From NCBI RefSeq assembly GCF_000767465.1, contig NZ_CP009291.1, forward strand, positions 2,063,501 to 2,127,500: a DNA stretch of 64,000 nucleotides, written 5' to 3'. The DNA is from Novosphingobium pentaromativorans US6-1. GTDB lineage: Bacteria; Pseudomonadota; Alphaproteobacteria; Sphingomonadales; Sphingomonadaceae. Shown here one piece after another: positions 42,174 through 52,763 of this stretch (the first letter of the stretch is position 1; each line of letters begins with the position of its first letter). Position numbers and translations under genes: made by a program. The notes beneath the pieces are model-generated. The model was not told the origin of the DNA, did no database searches, and was given only the letters and a program-made list of their open reading frames with translations.

Positions 42174-43964
42174 GTGCCTGTTGCCGACCTGCTTCCCGAC
42201 GCACTCGATGCCCTTCACGCCACTTTCGGCTTCACCGCCTTTCGCGGCGTGCAGGAACATGTCGTCTCGCGCGTGCTGGCGGGCCAGTCGACGCTGGCGG
42301 TCATGCCCACCGGCGCGGGCAAGTCGCTGACCTACCAGCTTCCGGCGGTCATGCTGGAAGGCACTTGCGTGGTCGTCAGCCCGCTGATCGCCCTGATGCA
42401 CGACCAGTTGCGTTCCGCCACGGCCAACGGCATCCGCGCCGCGACCCTCACCAGTGCCGATACCGACCGCGAAGTGACCATCGACCGGTTCCGCGAGGGC
42501 GAGCTGGACTTGCTCTACGTCGCCCCGGAACGCGCCAGCCAGCCGCATTTCCGCGAGCTGCTGTCCAAGGCGCGCGTCTCGCTCTTCGCCATCGACGAAG
42601 CGCACTGCGTTTCCGAATGGGGGCACGATTTCCGGCCAGACTACCGGCTGCTGCGCCCGCTGCTCGACGCATTTCCGCAAGTACCGCGCCTTGCCCTTAC
42701 CGCGACCGCGGACCACCATACCCGCGCCGACATCCTCGCCCAGCTCGGCATTGCCGATGACGGCCTGATCGTCGCCGGGTTCGACCGGCCCAACATCCGC
42801 TATGCGATCCGCCCGCGCGAGAATGCCGCGCGCCAGCTCAAGACGCTGCTGGAAGAGAACCCCGGCCCCGGCATCATCTACGCCCCGACCCGCGCCCGCG
42901 TCGAGCAGCTGGCCGAGACCCTGGCCGCCACCGGTCGCCGGGTCCTGCCCTACCACGCCGGTCTTTCGCCAGAGATTCGCGCACGCAACCAGGCGGCCTT
43001 CGTTGCCAGCGAGGACATGGTGATGGTCGCCACGGTTGCCTTCGGCATGGGCATCGACAAGCCCGACGTGCGCTTCGTCGCCCATGCCGGCATCCCCAAG
43101 TCGATCGAGGGCTACTACCAGGAAACCGGACGCGCCGGGCGTGACGGCGACCCTTCCGTCGCGGTGATGTTCTGGGGGGCGGACGACTTCGCCCGCGCGC
43201 GCATCCGCTTGTCGGAAGTGGAAGAGCGCCGCCAGCAGTCCGAGCGCCAGCGGCTCGATTCGCTGGCAGGGCTGGTCGAAACCGCCCAATGCCGCCGCGC
43301 CGTCCTGCTCCGCCACTTCGGCGAGGACCCCGCGCCCACTTGCGGCAACTGCGACAATTGCCTTGAGCCCCCGGGCGTCGCCGACATGACCGAACTGGCG
43401 CGCAAGCTGCTTTCGGCCGTTTATCGCACCGGGCAGTCCTATGGCCTGGGTCACCTCGAAAAGGTGCTGACCGGCATCGCCGACGACCGCGTGCTCCAGC
43501 GCGGGCATGACCAGCTTTCGGTCTTCGGGATCATGACCGAGGACGAAAAGCCCCTGCTCAAGCCGCTGGCCCGCGCGCTGCAGGCCCGTGGCAGCCTGAT
43601 CCCGACCGAACACGGTGGCCTCGCACTGGGCGGCGATGCGCGCGAAATCCTCAAGGGCGAGGCCAGCGTGCCGATTGTCCTGCCCCCCAAGCGCGAGCGC
43701 AAGCGGCGTGGCGGCGCAAGCAGCCGCGACACCGGCGCCAATCCCGTCGGCAATCCGCTGTTCGAAGCGCTTCGCGCGCTGCGCCGCGATCTCGCCGCAG
43801 AAGCAGGCGTGCCGCCCTACGTCATCTTCCACGATTCCACCTTGCGCGAGATGGCGACGGTCCAGCCCGCGTCGCTCGCCGCAATGGGCGAAATCGGCGG
43901 CATCGGTTCGCGCAAGCTCGACGCTTACGGCGATGCCTTCCTGGCGGTAATCCGACAGTTCTGA
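42174..43964 (+). CDS. recQ: ATP-dependent DNA helicase RecQ
   Basis: A 596-residue superfamily 2 helicase. Visible motifs: PTGAGKSLTYQLP (Walker A), AIDEAHCVSEWGHDFRPDY (DEAH plus the RecQ aromatic-rich loop), QETGRAGRDG (motif VI), the zinc-binding Cys set CRRAVLLRHFG...CGNCDNC, the RQC winged helix, and a C-terminal HRDC domain ending IGSRKLDAYGDAFL. The GTG is chosen because alignment to other RecQ begins there; longer upstream frames are GC-rich filler. It acts in recombination and replication-fork repair. No alphaproteobacterial LexA box (GTTC-N7-GTTC) is seen upstream. Confidence 0.94.
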   Translation: MPVADLLPDALDALHATFGFTAFRGVQEHVVSRVLAGQSTLAVMPTGAGKSLTYQLPAVMLEGTCVVVSPLIALMHDQLRSATANGIRAATLTSADTDREVTIDRFREGELDLLYVAPERASQPHFRELLSKARVSLFAIDEAHCVSEWGHDFRPDYRLLRPLLDAFPQVPRLALTATADHHTRADILAQLGIADDGLIVAGFDRPNIRYAIRPRENAARQLKTLLEENPGPGIIYAPTRARVEQLAETLAATGRRVLPYHAGLSPEIRARNQAAFVASEDMVMVATVAFGMGIDKPDVRFVAHAGIPKSIEGYYQETGRAGRDGDPSVAVMFWGADDFARARIRLSEVEERRQQSERQRLDSLAGLVETAQCRRAVLLRHFGEDPAPTCGNCDNCLEPPGVADMTELARKLLSAVYRTGQSYGLGHLEKVLTGIADDRVLQRGHDQLSVFGIMTEDEKPLLKPLARALQARGSLIPTEHGGLALGGDAREILKGEASVPIVLPPKRERKRRGGASSRDTGANPVGNPLFEALRALRRDLAAEAGVPPYVIFHDSTLREMATVQPASLAAMGEIGGIGSRKLDAYGDAFLAVIRQF

Positions 43965-44033
43965 GAGGCTTCGACGGCGAACTTCCGGTTCAGGTTACGC
44001 TGCCGAGAATGCTCGGCGCGCTCCGACAGATGG

Positions 44034-44054
44034 ATCCTGAAACGCGTTCAGGAT
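44034..44054. repeat. REP-like palindrome, type A, copy 1
   Basis: ATCCTGAA-ACGCG-TTCAGGAT, 8-bp stem with 5-nt loop, followed by GACAA. It matches the second copy at 52001-52021 in stem length, loop length and CTGAAAC...GTTCAGG core. Such elements are scattered in sphingomonad intergenic DNA, in my recollection. Confidence 0.75.
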
Positions 44055-44116
44055 GACAATCGAGACGATTGACGTGGCTTTGCCCCAGCCAGTTCCATCA
44101 TCCCCGCGCAGGCGCG

Positions 44117-44137
44117 ACCCCGGATCGGGTCCGGGGT
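44117..44137. repeat. REP-like palindrome, type B
   Basis: ACCCCGGA-TCGGG-TCCGGGGT has the same 8-bp stem / 5-nt loop geometry as the type A elements but a different sequence. It lies 62 bp from type A copy 1 in the recQ / L,D-transpeptidase 3'-3' gap. The pair resembles a BIME. Confidence 0.65.
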
Positions 44138-44178
44138 AACGACGCCACCAGGCATTGCAGTAGGCTGCGCTGCGCCGC

Positions 44179-45636
44179 TCAGAGCGGGTTGTCGAGTTCG
44201 ATGATCTCTTCGTCGCTGGTGCGCTGCGTGGTCTTGAGCTGGCGCGGCTGAGTGAAGCTGTCGAGCACCGGCTTGTCGCGACCGTAGATGTCGTTGAACT
44301 GCTTGAGTTCCCCGTCGATCGAGCGGGCGATGGTGAAGTAGGTCAGGTACACCGGGAAGGTGCGGGTCATCTCCACCTTGGTATATTCGCCCGAGCGCGA
44401 GATGTCGGCCGCTTCGGCTGCCGGCATCTTGGCACCGAGGATCGCCATGGTCATGCCCAACTCCACCGCGCGTTCGGTGCGGATGCAACCGTGGCTGAAA
44501 GCCCGGACGTCCTCATCGAAGTACTGCTTGGCAGGCGTGTCGTGCAGGTAGATCGCGTGCGGGTTGGGCATGTCGATCTTCATCAGGCCCAGCGAGTTGG
44601 TCGGTCCCGGCTGCTGGACGACGTAGATCGTCCCGTCAGCGCCCTTGGTCGCCTTGTAGCCGGCAGCCTTGGCCCAGCGCGGGTTGTTCAGGACTTTCTG
44701 GCCGAGGCCCTCGCCCTGCACGATCGATTGCGGGACCGTCCAGGTCGGGTTGAAGACGACCGCCGTCACTGTCTCGGCCAGCTGCGGGGTCGCAGTGCGC
44801 CCCGGCTTGCCGACGACCGTGCGGTAGGTGCGGATGATCTTGTTCCTGACCGTCAGGCGCAGCTGGAACTCGGGCACGTTGGTCAGCAGGTAGACATCGC
44901 CGAGGTCGCGGGCGAGCCAGCGCCAGCGGTCCATGTTGGCGAGGATCAGCGCGCGCTTGGCCTTGTTCGCCATCGGCGTTACCGCCAGTTCGGCCTTGAG
45001 GGCGGCATAGTCGGGCACCGTGGGCGCCAGCTTGTCGACCACGCCCGGGACGTCATGGTCGGACAGGGCCTGCGCCATGATCTGCGCGGTCGGCATGTCG
45101 TCCTGGTCGGGATCGACCGCGAACCACTGCACCCGCGCTTCCATCGGTGTACGCCCGTCGCGCAGGTCCTCGATCAGCCAGGCGAAGACCTTGCTCGCCA
45201 GGGCATCGAGCGCATCGCTTTCGCCGCCGGCAATGGCGGCCTTGAGTGCTGCTGGCTGGTAGTCGGCCGGAAGCAGGCCTTCCTTGCCGATATATTCGAT
45301 CGTCGAGAGCAGCGCCTTGGCATCGGCCAGCGACCACGACATCACCGGTTCGGCCAGGAAGATCGGCTGCACGACCGGTTCGGACACCGTGCCGTTCGCG
45401 CCCGGCAACGGCTGCTGGCTGGCGGGATTGACCGGAGACTGCATCGGGATCGTCGCTGGAGCGGGCGATGTGGCCGGAGCAGTCGTCGCCGTCGCGGGCT
45501 TGGCCGCAGCCGGCTTGGGCAGGATGTCCTCGGGCATCTCGGTCTTGATGCGCTGCGCAAGCACGGGCTGCGCCGTCAGGCTTACCGCCATCGCCGTCGA
45601 AAGCGCCGTAAAGCCGAACCGCTTGAAACTCGTCAT
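44179..45636 (-). CDS. L,D-transpeptidase (YcbB/LdtD type)
   Basis: A 485-residue exported peptidoglycan enzyme forming 3-3 cross-links. The signal peptide MTSFKRFGFTALSTAMAV precedes AQPVLAQ. A Pro/Ala/Thr-rich linker and a YcbB-type scaffold domain follow, then the YkuD catalytic domain with TAVVFNPTWTVP, IYLHDTPAKQYF and the catalytic Cys in SHGCIRTE. A TTG 36 bp upstream is in frame, but the ATG gives a clean signal peptide. It lies convergent to recQ and divergent from the EamA permease. Confidence 0.92.
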   Translation of the reverse strand: MTSFKRFGFTALSTAMAVSLTAQPVLAQRIKTEMPEDILPKPAAAKPATATTAPATSPAPATIPMQSPVNPASQQPLPGANGTVSEPVVQPIFLAEPVMSWSLADAKALLSTIEYIGKEGLLPADYQPAALKAAIAGGESDALDALASKVFAWLIEDLRDGRTPMEARVQWFAVDPDQDDMPTAQIMAQALSDHDVPGVVDKLAPTVPDYAALKAELAVTPMANKAKRALILANMDRWRWLARDLGDVYLLTNVPEFQLRLTVRNKIIRTYRTVVGKPGRTATPQLAETVTAVVFNPTWTVPQSIVQGEGLGQKVLNNPRWAKAAGYKATKGADGTIYVVQQPGPTNSLGLMKIDMPNPHAIYLHDTPAKQYFDEDVRAFSHGCIRTERAVELGMTMAILGAKMPAAEAADISRSGEYTKVEMTRTFPVYLTYFTIARSIDGELKQFNDIYGRDKPVLDSFTQPRQLKTTQRTSDEEIIELDNPL

Positions 45637-45808
45637 ATTCTTCGAAACCTGCCCGATATTCTCTAGAACCAAGGAACTGCCGCAAGGAGCCGTTCACGAA
45701 GCGCTTACGGCCCCGATTTGCTCCCTCATAGCCTACTCTTCAAGGATTTGTCCTGAGCCTGCGATGAATTGCTTGCGCACAAATGAACCGGGCCCGACAG
45801 GAGGGGCC

Positions 45809-46699
45809 ATGCAAGCGGATTCGAGCAAGCCGGTATCCACACTACTGCCTGTCCTGTCCGTCTGCACGGGAATTGCGGCGTTCAGCGCCATGGATGCGGC
45901 AATGAAAGGGGCCTCGATCGCCACCGGGGTCTTCACCGCACTGCTTTTTCGCAACATTTTCGGCACCCTGCTCGCACTACCGATCTGGTTTTTCGCGGGA
46001 AGGCCGCTGCCGAACCGCAAGGTCCTGCGCATCCATGCCCAGCGCGCCGCCATCGTTGCGGCCATGGCCGGGCTGTTCTTCTATGGCCTTGTGCGAATCC
46101 CGATGGCGGAAGCGATCGCCCTGTCATTCATCTCGCCGATCGTCGCGCTCTATTTCGCCTCGCTTCTGCTCGGCGAGAAAATCCGCCCGCGGGCCATAGT
46201 TGCCGCAGCGATGGGCGTCATCGGCGTACTGATCATCGCTGCCGGCCGACTGGGCGACGGCAGCTATTCGCCCGAAGCCGTCGAGGGTGTCGCCGCGATC
46301 CTCTGCTCGGCCCTGTTCTACGCCCTCAACCTGGTGTTCCAGCGCAAGCAGGCGCTGCTGGCCGGCCCGGTCGAGATCGCGCTGTTCCAGAATCTTATCG
46401 TCGCGATGATATTTTTGGCCTTTTCGCCCTGGCTGGCAGTGACGCCCGACGCCGCCAGCCTGCGCCTGACCCTGGCCGGAGCGGCCCTCGCGACGATGGC
46501 GATCCTGTTCCTGTCCTGGGGCTATGCCCGCGCGGAAGCCCAGGTTCTGGTTCCGATCGAGTACACCGGCTTCCTCTGGGCAGCCCTGTTCGGCTGGCTG
46601 CAATTCAGCGAGGAGGTGGGAATTGCGACAGTGGGCGGCGCACTTCTCATCGTCGTGGGATGTCTAATCGGCGCAAAAAACGCGAAAACCGGCCCTTAG
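45809..46699 (+). CDS. EamA/DMT-family permease
   Basis: A 296-residue membrane protein with ten predicted helices in two EamA repeats. PMAEAIALSFISPIVALYFA and the ALFYALNLVFQRKQ segment are typical of the bacterial EamA subgroup. An AGGAGG precedes the ATG at ideal spacing; the frame stays open far upstream over the L,D-transpeptidase promoter but has no function there. The substrate of this family (metabolites, drugs or amino acids) cannot be deduced. Confidence 0.9.
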   Translation: MQADSSKPVSTLLPVLSVCTGIAAFSAMDAAMKGASIATGVFTALLFRNIFGTLLALPIWFFAGRPLPNRKVLRIHAQRAAIVAAMAGLFFYGLVRIPMAEAIALSFISPIVALYFASLLLGEKIRPRAIVAAAMGVIGVLIIAAGRLGDGSYSPEAVEGVAAILCSALFYALNLVFQRKQALLAGPVEIALFQNLIVAMIFLAFSPWLAVTPDAASLRLTLAGAALATMAILFLSWGYARAEAQVLVPIEYTGFLWAALFGWLQFSEEVGIATVGGALLIVVGCLIGAKNAKTGP

Positions 46700-46848
46700 T
46701 AGCAGGGCACGCCCCCTTGACCTGAGACCCGTGAGCGCGCATCCGCAGGGCAACGAATCCGCTTGTCGCACTGCAGCACGGCCCGCGATTCCCTCTGGGC
46801 CGCCCGATCAGGGAGGCAAGCTCCATAACCAAGGGGAAATTGCCTACC

Positions 46849-49521
<2,673 letters not shown>

Positions 49522-49549
49522 TCGCCCTTTCCTGACGGCTGAGACAATG

Positions 49550-49583
49550 CCCCGTCCCGCATCGCGCGGGGCGGGGTTTTTCT
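49550..49583 (+). terminator. Intrinsic terminator of acnA
   Basis: CCCCGTCCCGC (49550-49560) pairs with GCGGGGCGGGG (49566-49576) with one G-T wobble and runs into TTTTTCTTT. It starts 28 bp after the acnA stop. Confidence 0.85.
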
Positions 49584-49685
49584 TTGAGCGCAATCCGCAT
49601 CGAGGCTCGCTGGCGACGTCATCGCGCCAAGGTGATGCTCCCGCTTCCCAACCAGCGAATGTCACGCAGCGTGCGGCGCTCAAGC

Positions 49686-49714
49686 AAAAAGGGCGGCACC
49701 GAAGTGCCGCCCTT
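49686..49714 (-). terminator. Intrinsic terminator of the poly-serine protein gene
   Basis: On the minus strand AAGGGCGGCAC-TTCG-GTGCCGCCCTT runs into TTT: an 11-bp perfect stem with a stable UUCG tetraloop, 27 bp past the stop of the minus-strand gene. Confidence 0.85.
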
Positions 49715-49740
49715 CCCCCCTTGGAACGGGTTTGCGCCGG

Positions 49741-50706
49741 CTATCGGCCGTCCGTCTTGCCCTTGGCGAGGCGACGCCGGCCAACGACTGTCGCGGCAGC
49801 CGCTCCGAACAGAATGAGCATCGGCGGCGCGGGCACGTCGTGCGGAGGAGGAGGAGGCGGAGGAGGCGGAGGCGGTCCGCCCGAAGTGGTCGAACCGCCC
49901 GACGACGAGGAACTGCTCGAGGAAGACGAACTGCTGGTCGAGGACGAGGAACCCGAGGAGGACGAGCTGCTGCTCGACGAAGAGGACGAGCCGCTTGAAC
50001 CGCCGCTGGAGGTTGTGCCGCCTGACGAACTCGAAGATGAACTGGACGACGACGACGACGAACTCGACGAGGAGGACGACGAGGAGCTGGTCGAAACATT
50101 ACCCGAGCTGGTCGATGTCGTCGAAGTCACACCTCCCGTGGTCGAAGTTACGCCGCCCGTGGTCGAGGTCACGCCGCCCGTGGTCGAGGTTACGCCGCCG
50201 CTCGAACTGGACGTCGAAGTGGAGCCGCCCGTCGTCGTGGAGGTCAGGCCGCCGGTCGAGGTCGAGGTCGATCCGCCGCTGGTCGTGGAACTGATCACGA
50301 CGTTTCCTCCGCCGCCACCGCCGCCACCGAAGAAACCGCCGAAGAAGCCGCCGCCGAAACCGCCCAGCGGCCCGCCGCCGATCACCACCGGCACGCCGCC
50401 ACCGCTGCCGCCGACCGGCGGCTGGGGGGCCGGCGGGATGTAAGGAGGCGGAAGCGGCACCATGGCCATTTCAGGCTGTTCGCAGCAGGTCCTCTTGATG
50501 ATCTTGCGCACGCGCTTGGTTTCGCGCGGAAGTTCCCTCTTCACCACGCGCTTGACCGGCTTGGGCTGAGCGACCTTGGCCTGCTTGACCTTGCGGTACT
50601 GCACTTCCTTGGAAGGGGTTTCCGCCACGTGGACGGCGCCGCCCCCAATGATGGCGCAGCCTGCCGCGCAGGCAGACAATTTTGCAAGGGCCATCCGAAC
50701 CGACAT
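49741..50706 (-). CDS. Poly-serine/glycine low-complexity protein with a PEP-CTERM-like tail
   Basis: A 321-residue exported protein. The N-terminal 30 residues look like a signal peptide. A basic stretch (about residues 37-72, rich in Lys, Arg and Val) and a CC pair follow. Next come Pro/Gly-rich segments, tandem GGVTSTT repeats (about residues 170-196), a run of more than 20 consecutive Ser from about residue 207, further Ser blocks and a run of Pro. The end, VPAPPMLILFGAAAATVVGRRR, has the motif, helix and Arg cluster of PEP-CTERM sorting signals (VPAP variant), for exosortase processing. Ser codons are mixed (TCG, TCC, AGT, AGC), so the tract is kept at protein level. Function unknown; a surface or matrix protein is inferred. 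Confidence 0.75.
   Translation of the reverse strand: MSVRMALAKLSACAAGCAIIGGGAVHVAETPSKEVQYRKVKQAKVAQPKPVKRVVKRELPRETKRVRKIIKRTCCEQPEMAMVPLPPPYIPPAPQPPVGGSGGGVPVVIGGGPLGGFGGGFFGGFFGGGGGGGGNVVISSTTSGGSTSTSTGGLTSTTTGGSTSTSSSSGGVTSTTGGVTSTTGGVTSTTGGVTSTTSTSSGNVSTSSSSSSSSSSSSSSSSSSSSSSGGTTSSGGSSGSSSSSSSSSSSSGSSSSTSSSSSSSSSSSSGGSTTSGGPPPPPPPPPPPHDVPAPPMLILFGAAAATVVGRRRLAKGKTDGR
50120..50203 (-). repeat. Four tandem 21-bp units in the poly-serine gene
   Basis: Four near-identical 21-bp units begin at 50120, 50141, 50162 and 50183 and encode successive Gly-Gly-Val-Thr-Ser-Thr-Thr repeats. Differences are mostly synonymous. The array could change copy number by slippage and so the length of the protein. 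Confidence 0.8.
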
Positions 50707-50813
50707 AAGCGAAGCTCTCTTTGTTCCGTTTGGTCTTTGCGGCTGCCTGAATGGCTAACCGACCAGTCCATCTGGCACAGAGAACACGCAGAAAGCTTAA
50801 CGCGACAACGGCG

Positions 50814-50855
50814 TTAACCGTGAATCGGGCGTCCCGAAGCGGGAAACGCGGTTAA
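50814..50855. other. Nested inverted repeats between ruvB and the poly-serine gene
   Basis: TTAACCG (50814-50820) pairs with CGGTTAA (50849-50855), enclosing a second stem CCCG-AAG-CGGG. It lies 83 bp after the ruvB stop and about 110 bp before the start of the poly-serine gene, both on the minus strand. It may end the ruv transcript or be part of the poly-serine gene promoter region. No T-run follows. Confidence 0.4.
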
Positions 50856-50937
50856 TTAATCATCAAGCCCCAAGGCCTGTACCGAAACGGGACTGCCAGA
50901 TGCCGATTCTGTAAACGTCTCCGACGCTTTTTCGAAG

Positions 50938-51975
50938 CTAGTCAGTCGATTGCTCCGAATCGAAAAGCCCGCCCTGCGGCCCTGCGGGCGGCGTCAATCC
51001 CAGATGCTTCCAGCCCAGATCGTTGAGGCAACGCCCGCGCGCTGTGCGCGCGACGAGGCCGAGCTGGATCAGATAGGGCTCGATCACCTCCTCGATCGTG
51101 TCGCGCGGCTCCGAGAGGCCCGCGGCCAGCGTCTCGACGCCAACCGGACCGCCCTTGTAGATGTCGGCGATCATGTGGAGGTAGCGCCGGTCCTGCGCAT
51201 CGAGGCCGATCGAATCGACTTCGAGCCGGGTGAGCGCATCGTCGGCAATGGCGCGGGTAATGACATCGCTTCCCGCGACATGTGCGAAGTCGCGCACCCG
51301 GCGCATCAGCCGCCCGGCCACGCGCGGCGTTCCCCGCGAACGGCGGGCGATCTCGGTCGCCCCGCCCTTGTCCATGCCGATGCCCAGCAGTCCCGCGCCG
51401 CGCGTGACGACATGTTCAAGCTCGGGCACGGTGTAGAACTGCAGGCGCACGGGGATGCCGAAACGGTCGCGCAAGGGCGTCTGCAGCAGCCCCTGCCGGG
51501 TCGTCGCGCCGATCAGGGTGAAAGGCGGCAGGTCGATTCGCACCGAGCGCGCGGAAGGCCCCTCGCCGATGATGAGATCGAGGGCACGGTCCTCCATCGC
51601 CGGATAGAGCACTTCCTCTACCACCGGGTTTAGCCGGTGAATCTCGTCGATGAACAGGACGTCCCCCTGTTCCAGATTGGTCAGCAGCGCGGCGAGGTCG
51701 CCCGCTTTCGCGATCACCGGGCCGGAGGTGGCACGAAAGCCCACGCCCAGTTCGCGCGCGACGATCTGCGCCAGCGTGGTCTTGCCCAGCCCCGGAGGGC
51801 CGAAGAAGAGCACGTGATCCATCGCCTCGCGCCGCGACTTGGCAGACTCGATGAAGATGCGCAGGTTGTCCTTGGCGCCCGCCTGTCCGACGAACTCCTC
51901 AAGCGTCTTGGGACGCAGCGCCGCGTCGGCATCCTCGGGCTGACGGGACGAAGTGAGGATGGGGTTATCGGTCAT
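50938..51975 (-). CDS. ruvB: Holliday junction branch-migration ATPase RuvB
   Basis: A 345-residue AAA+ motor that drives branch migration with RuvA. Walker A is [13 protein letters not shown], Walker B/sensor LFIDEIHRL, and the RuvB-specific [18 protein letters not shown] and C-terminal winged helix are intact. It is 70 bp downstream of ruvA on the same strand, with a REP-like hairpin between the two that may lower readthrough or stabilise the ruvA mRNA. Confidence 0.97.
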   Translation of the reverse strand: MTDNPILTSSRQPEDADAALRPKTLEEFVGQAGAKDNLRIFIESAKSRREAMDHVLFFGPPGLGKTTLAQIVARELGVGFRATSGPVIAKAGDLAALLTNLEQGDVLFIDEIHRLNPVVEEVLYPAMEDRALDLIIGEGPSARSVRIDLPPFTLIGATTRQGLLQTPLRDRFGIPVRLQFYTVPELEHVVTRGAGLLGIGMDKGGATEIARRSRGTPRVAGRLMRRVRDFAHVAGSDVITRAIADDALTRLEVDSIGLDAQDRRYLHMIADIYKGGPVGVETLAAGLSEPRDTIEEVIEPYLIQLGLVARTARGRCLNDLGWKHLGLTPPAGPQGGLFDSEQSTD

Positions 51976-52000
51976 GACCTGGCCGCTTGGGGTGGAATGG

Positions 52001-52021
52001 ACCCTGAAACAAGTTCAGGGT
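52001..52021. repeat. REP-like palindrome, type A, copy 2
   Basis: ACCCTGAA-ACAAG-TTCAGGGT, 8-bp stem with 5-nt loop, followed by GAGGTG. It corresponds to copy 1 at 44034-44054. It is inside the ruvA-ruvB spacer, so an element of this type sits within a transcribed operon. Confidence 0.75.
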
Positions 52022-52045
52022 GAGGTGCCGGGGTAATTCCTGAAG

Positions 52046-52654
52046 TCACCCCGCAGCCCTCTTGAGGGCCACGCGAACGATGGCGTTGAGGTCGGCGTCA
52101 TCGCCCAGTTCGCCCATCGCATGAGCCACTGCGGCGCTGGCGATGGCGGGCTTGAAGCCGAGGTTCTGCAGCGCGGAGACCGCATCGGCGCTGACCGAAC
52201 CTGCGGGCGCTGCTGACGTCGCCACACCCGGGGAGCCCGGCGCGGTCGGCATGCCGCCGGCCTTTTCCTTCAGCTCGTTGACGATCCGGCTTGCCAGTTT
52301 CGGCCCGACGCCATTGGCCCGAGCGACCATCGCGGCGTCACCGCCGGCGCAAGCGCGCTGCAGTTCCTCGGTGTTGAGGGCCGAGAGGATCGCAAGCGCC
52401 ACCTTTGAACCGACGCCCTGCACGGCCGTCAGCAGGCGGAACCAGTTGCGCTCTGCCGCGCTGGCAAAGCCGATGAGGCGCTGGTCGGTTTCGGACACCT
52501 GCATTTCGGTATGGACGACCACCCTGTCGCCGCGAATGCCAAGATGCTCGAGCGTGCGGGCCGAGCAATGGACGAGGTATCCCACCCCGTTGACGTCGAT
52601 GATCGCCCAGTCCGGGCCGGTATCGTCGAGCAGACCTGTAAGCTTGGCGATCAT
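52046..52654 (-). CDS. ruvA: Holliday junction DNA-binding protein RuvA
   Basis: A 202-residue tetrameric junction-binding protein. The N-terminal OB-fold ([34 protein letters not shown]), the second helix-hairpin-helix around [14 protein letters not shown], and the C-terminal RuvB-interacting domain ([11 protein letters not shown]) are present. The gene is headed by its own short upstream region, shared with the divergent mannosyltransferase gene. The yebC-ruvC pair that often directly precedes ruvA lies beyond that inserted gene. Confidence 0.95.
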   Translation of the reverse strand: MIAKLTGLLDDTGPDWAIIDVNGVGYLVHCSARTLEHLGIRGDRVVVHTEMQVSETDQRLIGFASAAERNWFRLLTAVQGVGSKVALAILSALNTEELQRACAGGDAAMVARANGVGPKLASRIVNELKEKAGGMPTAPGSPGVATSAAPAGSVSADAVSALQNLGFKPAIASAAVAHAMGELGDDADLNAIVRVALKRAAG

Positions 52655-52763
52655 GGTTTGTTCCTATGGCACAAGGGCGAGTCGCGCCGCAAGCGCAAAG
52701 GCGGAAGAGCCGTGGATCACCCCCGACGCAATGCGGTGACAAGCCCGCCGGCGAGGACTAAGC

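Noticed and set aside
50120..50203. Tandem repeats considered as a CRISPR array
   Set aside because: Units are 21 bp, contiguous without spacers and in frame with a coding sequence; no cas genes.
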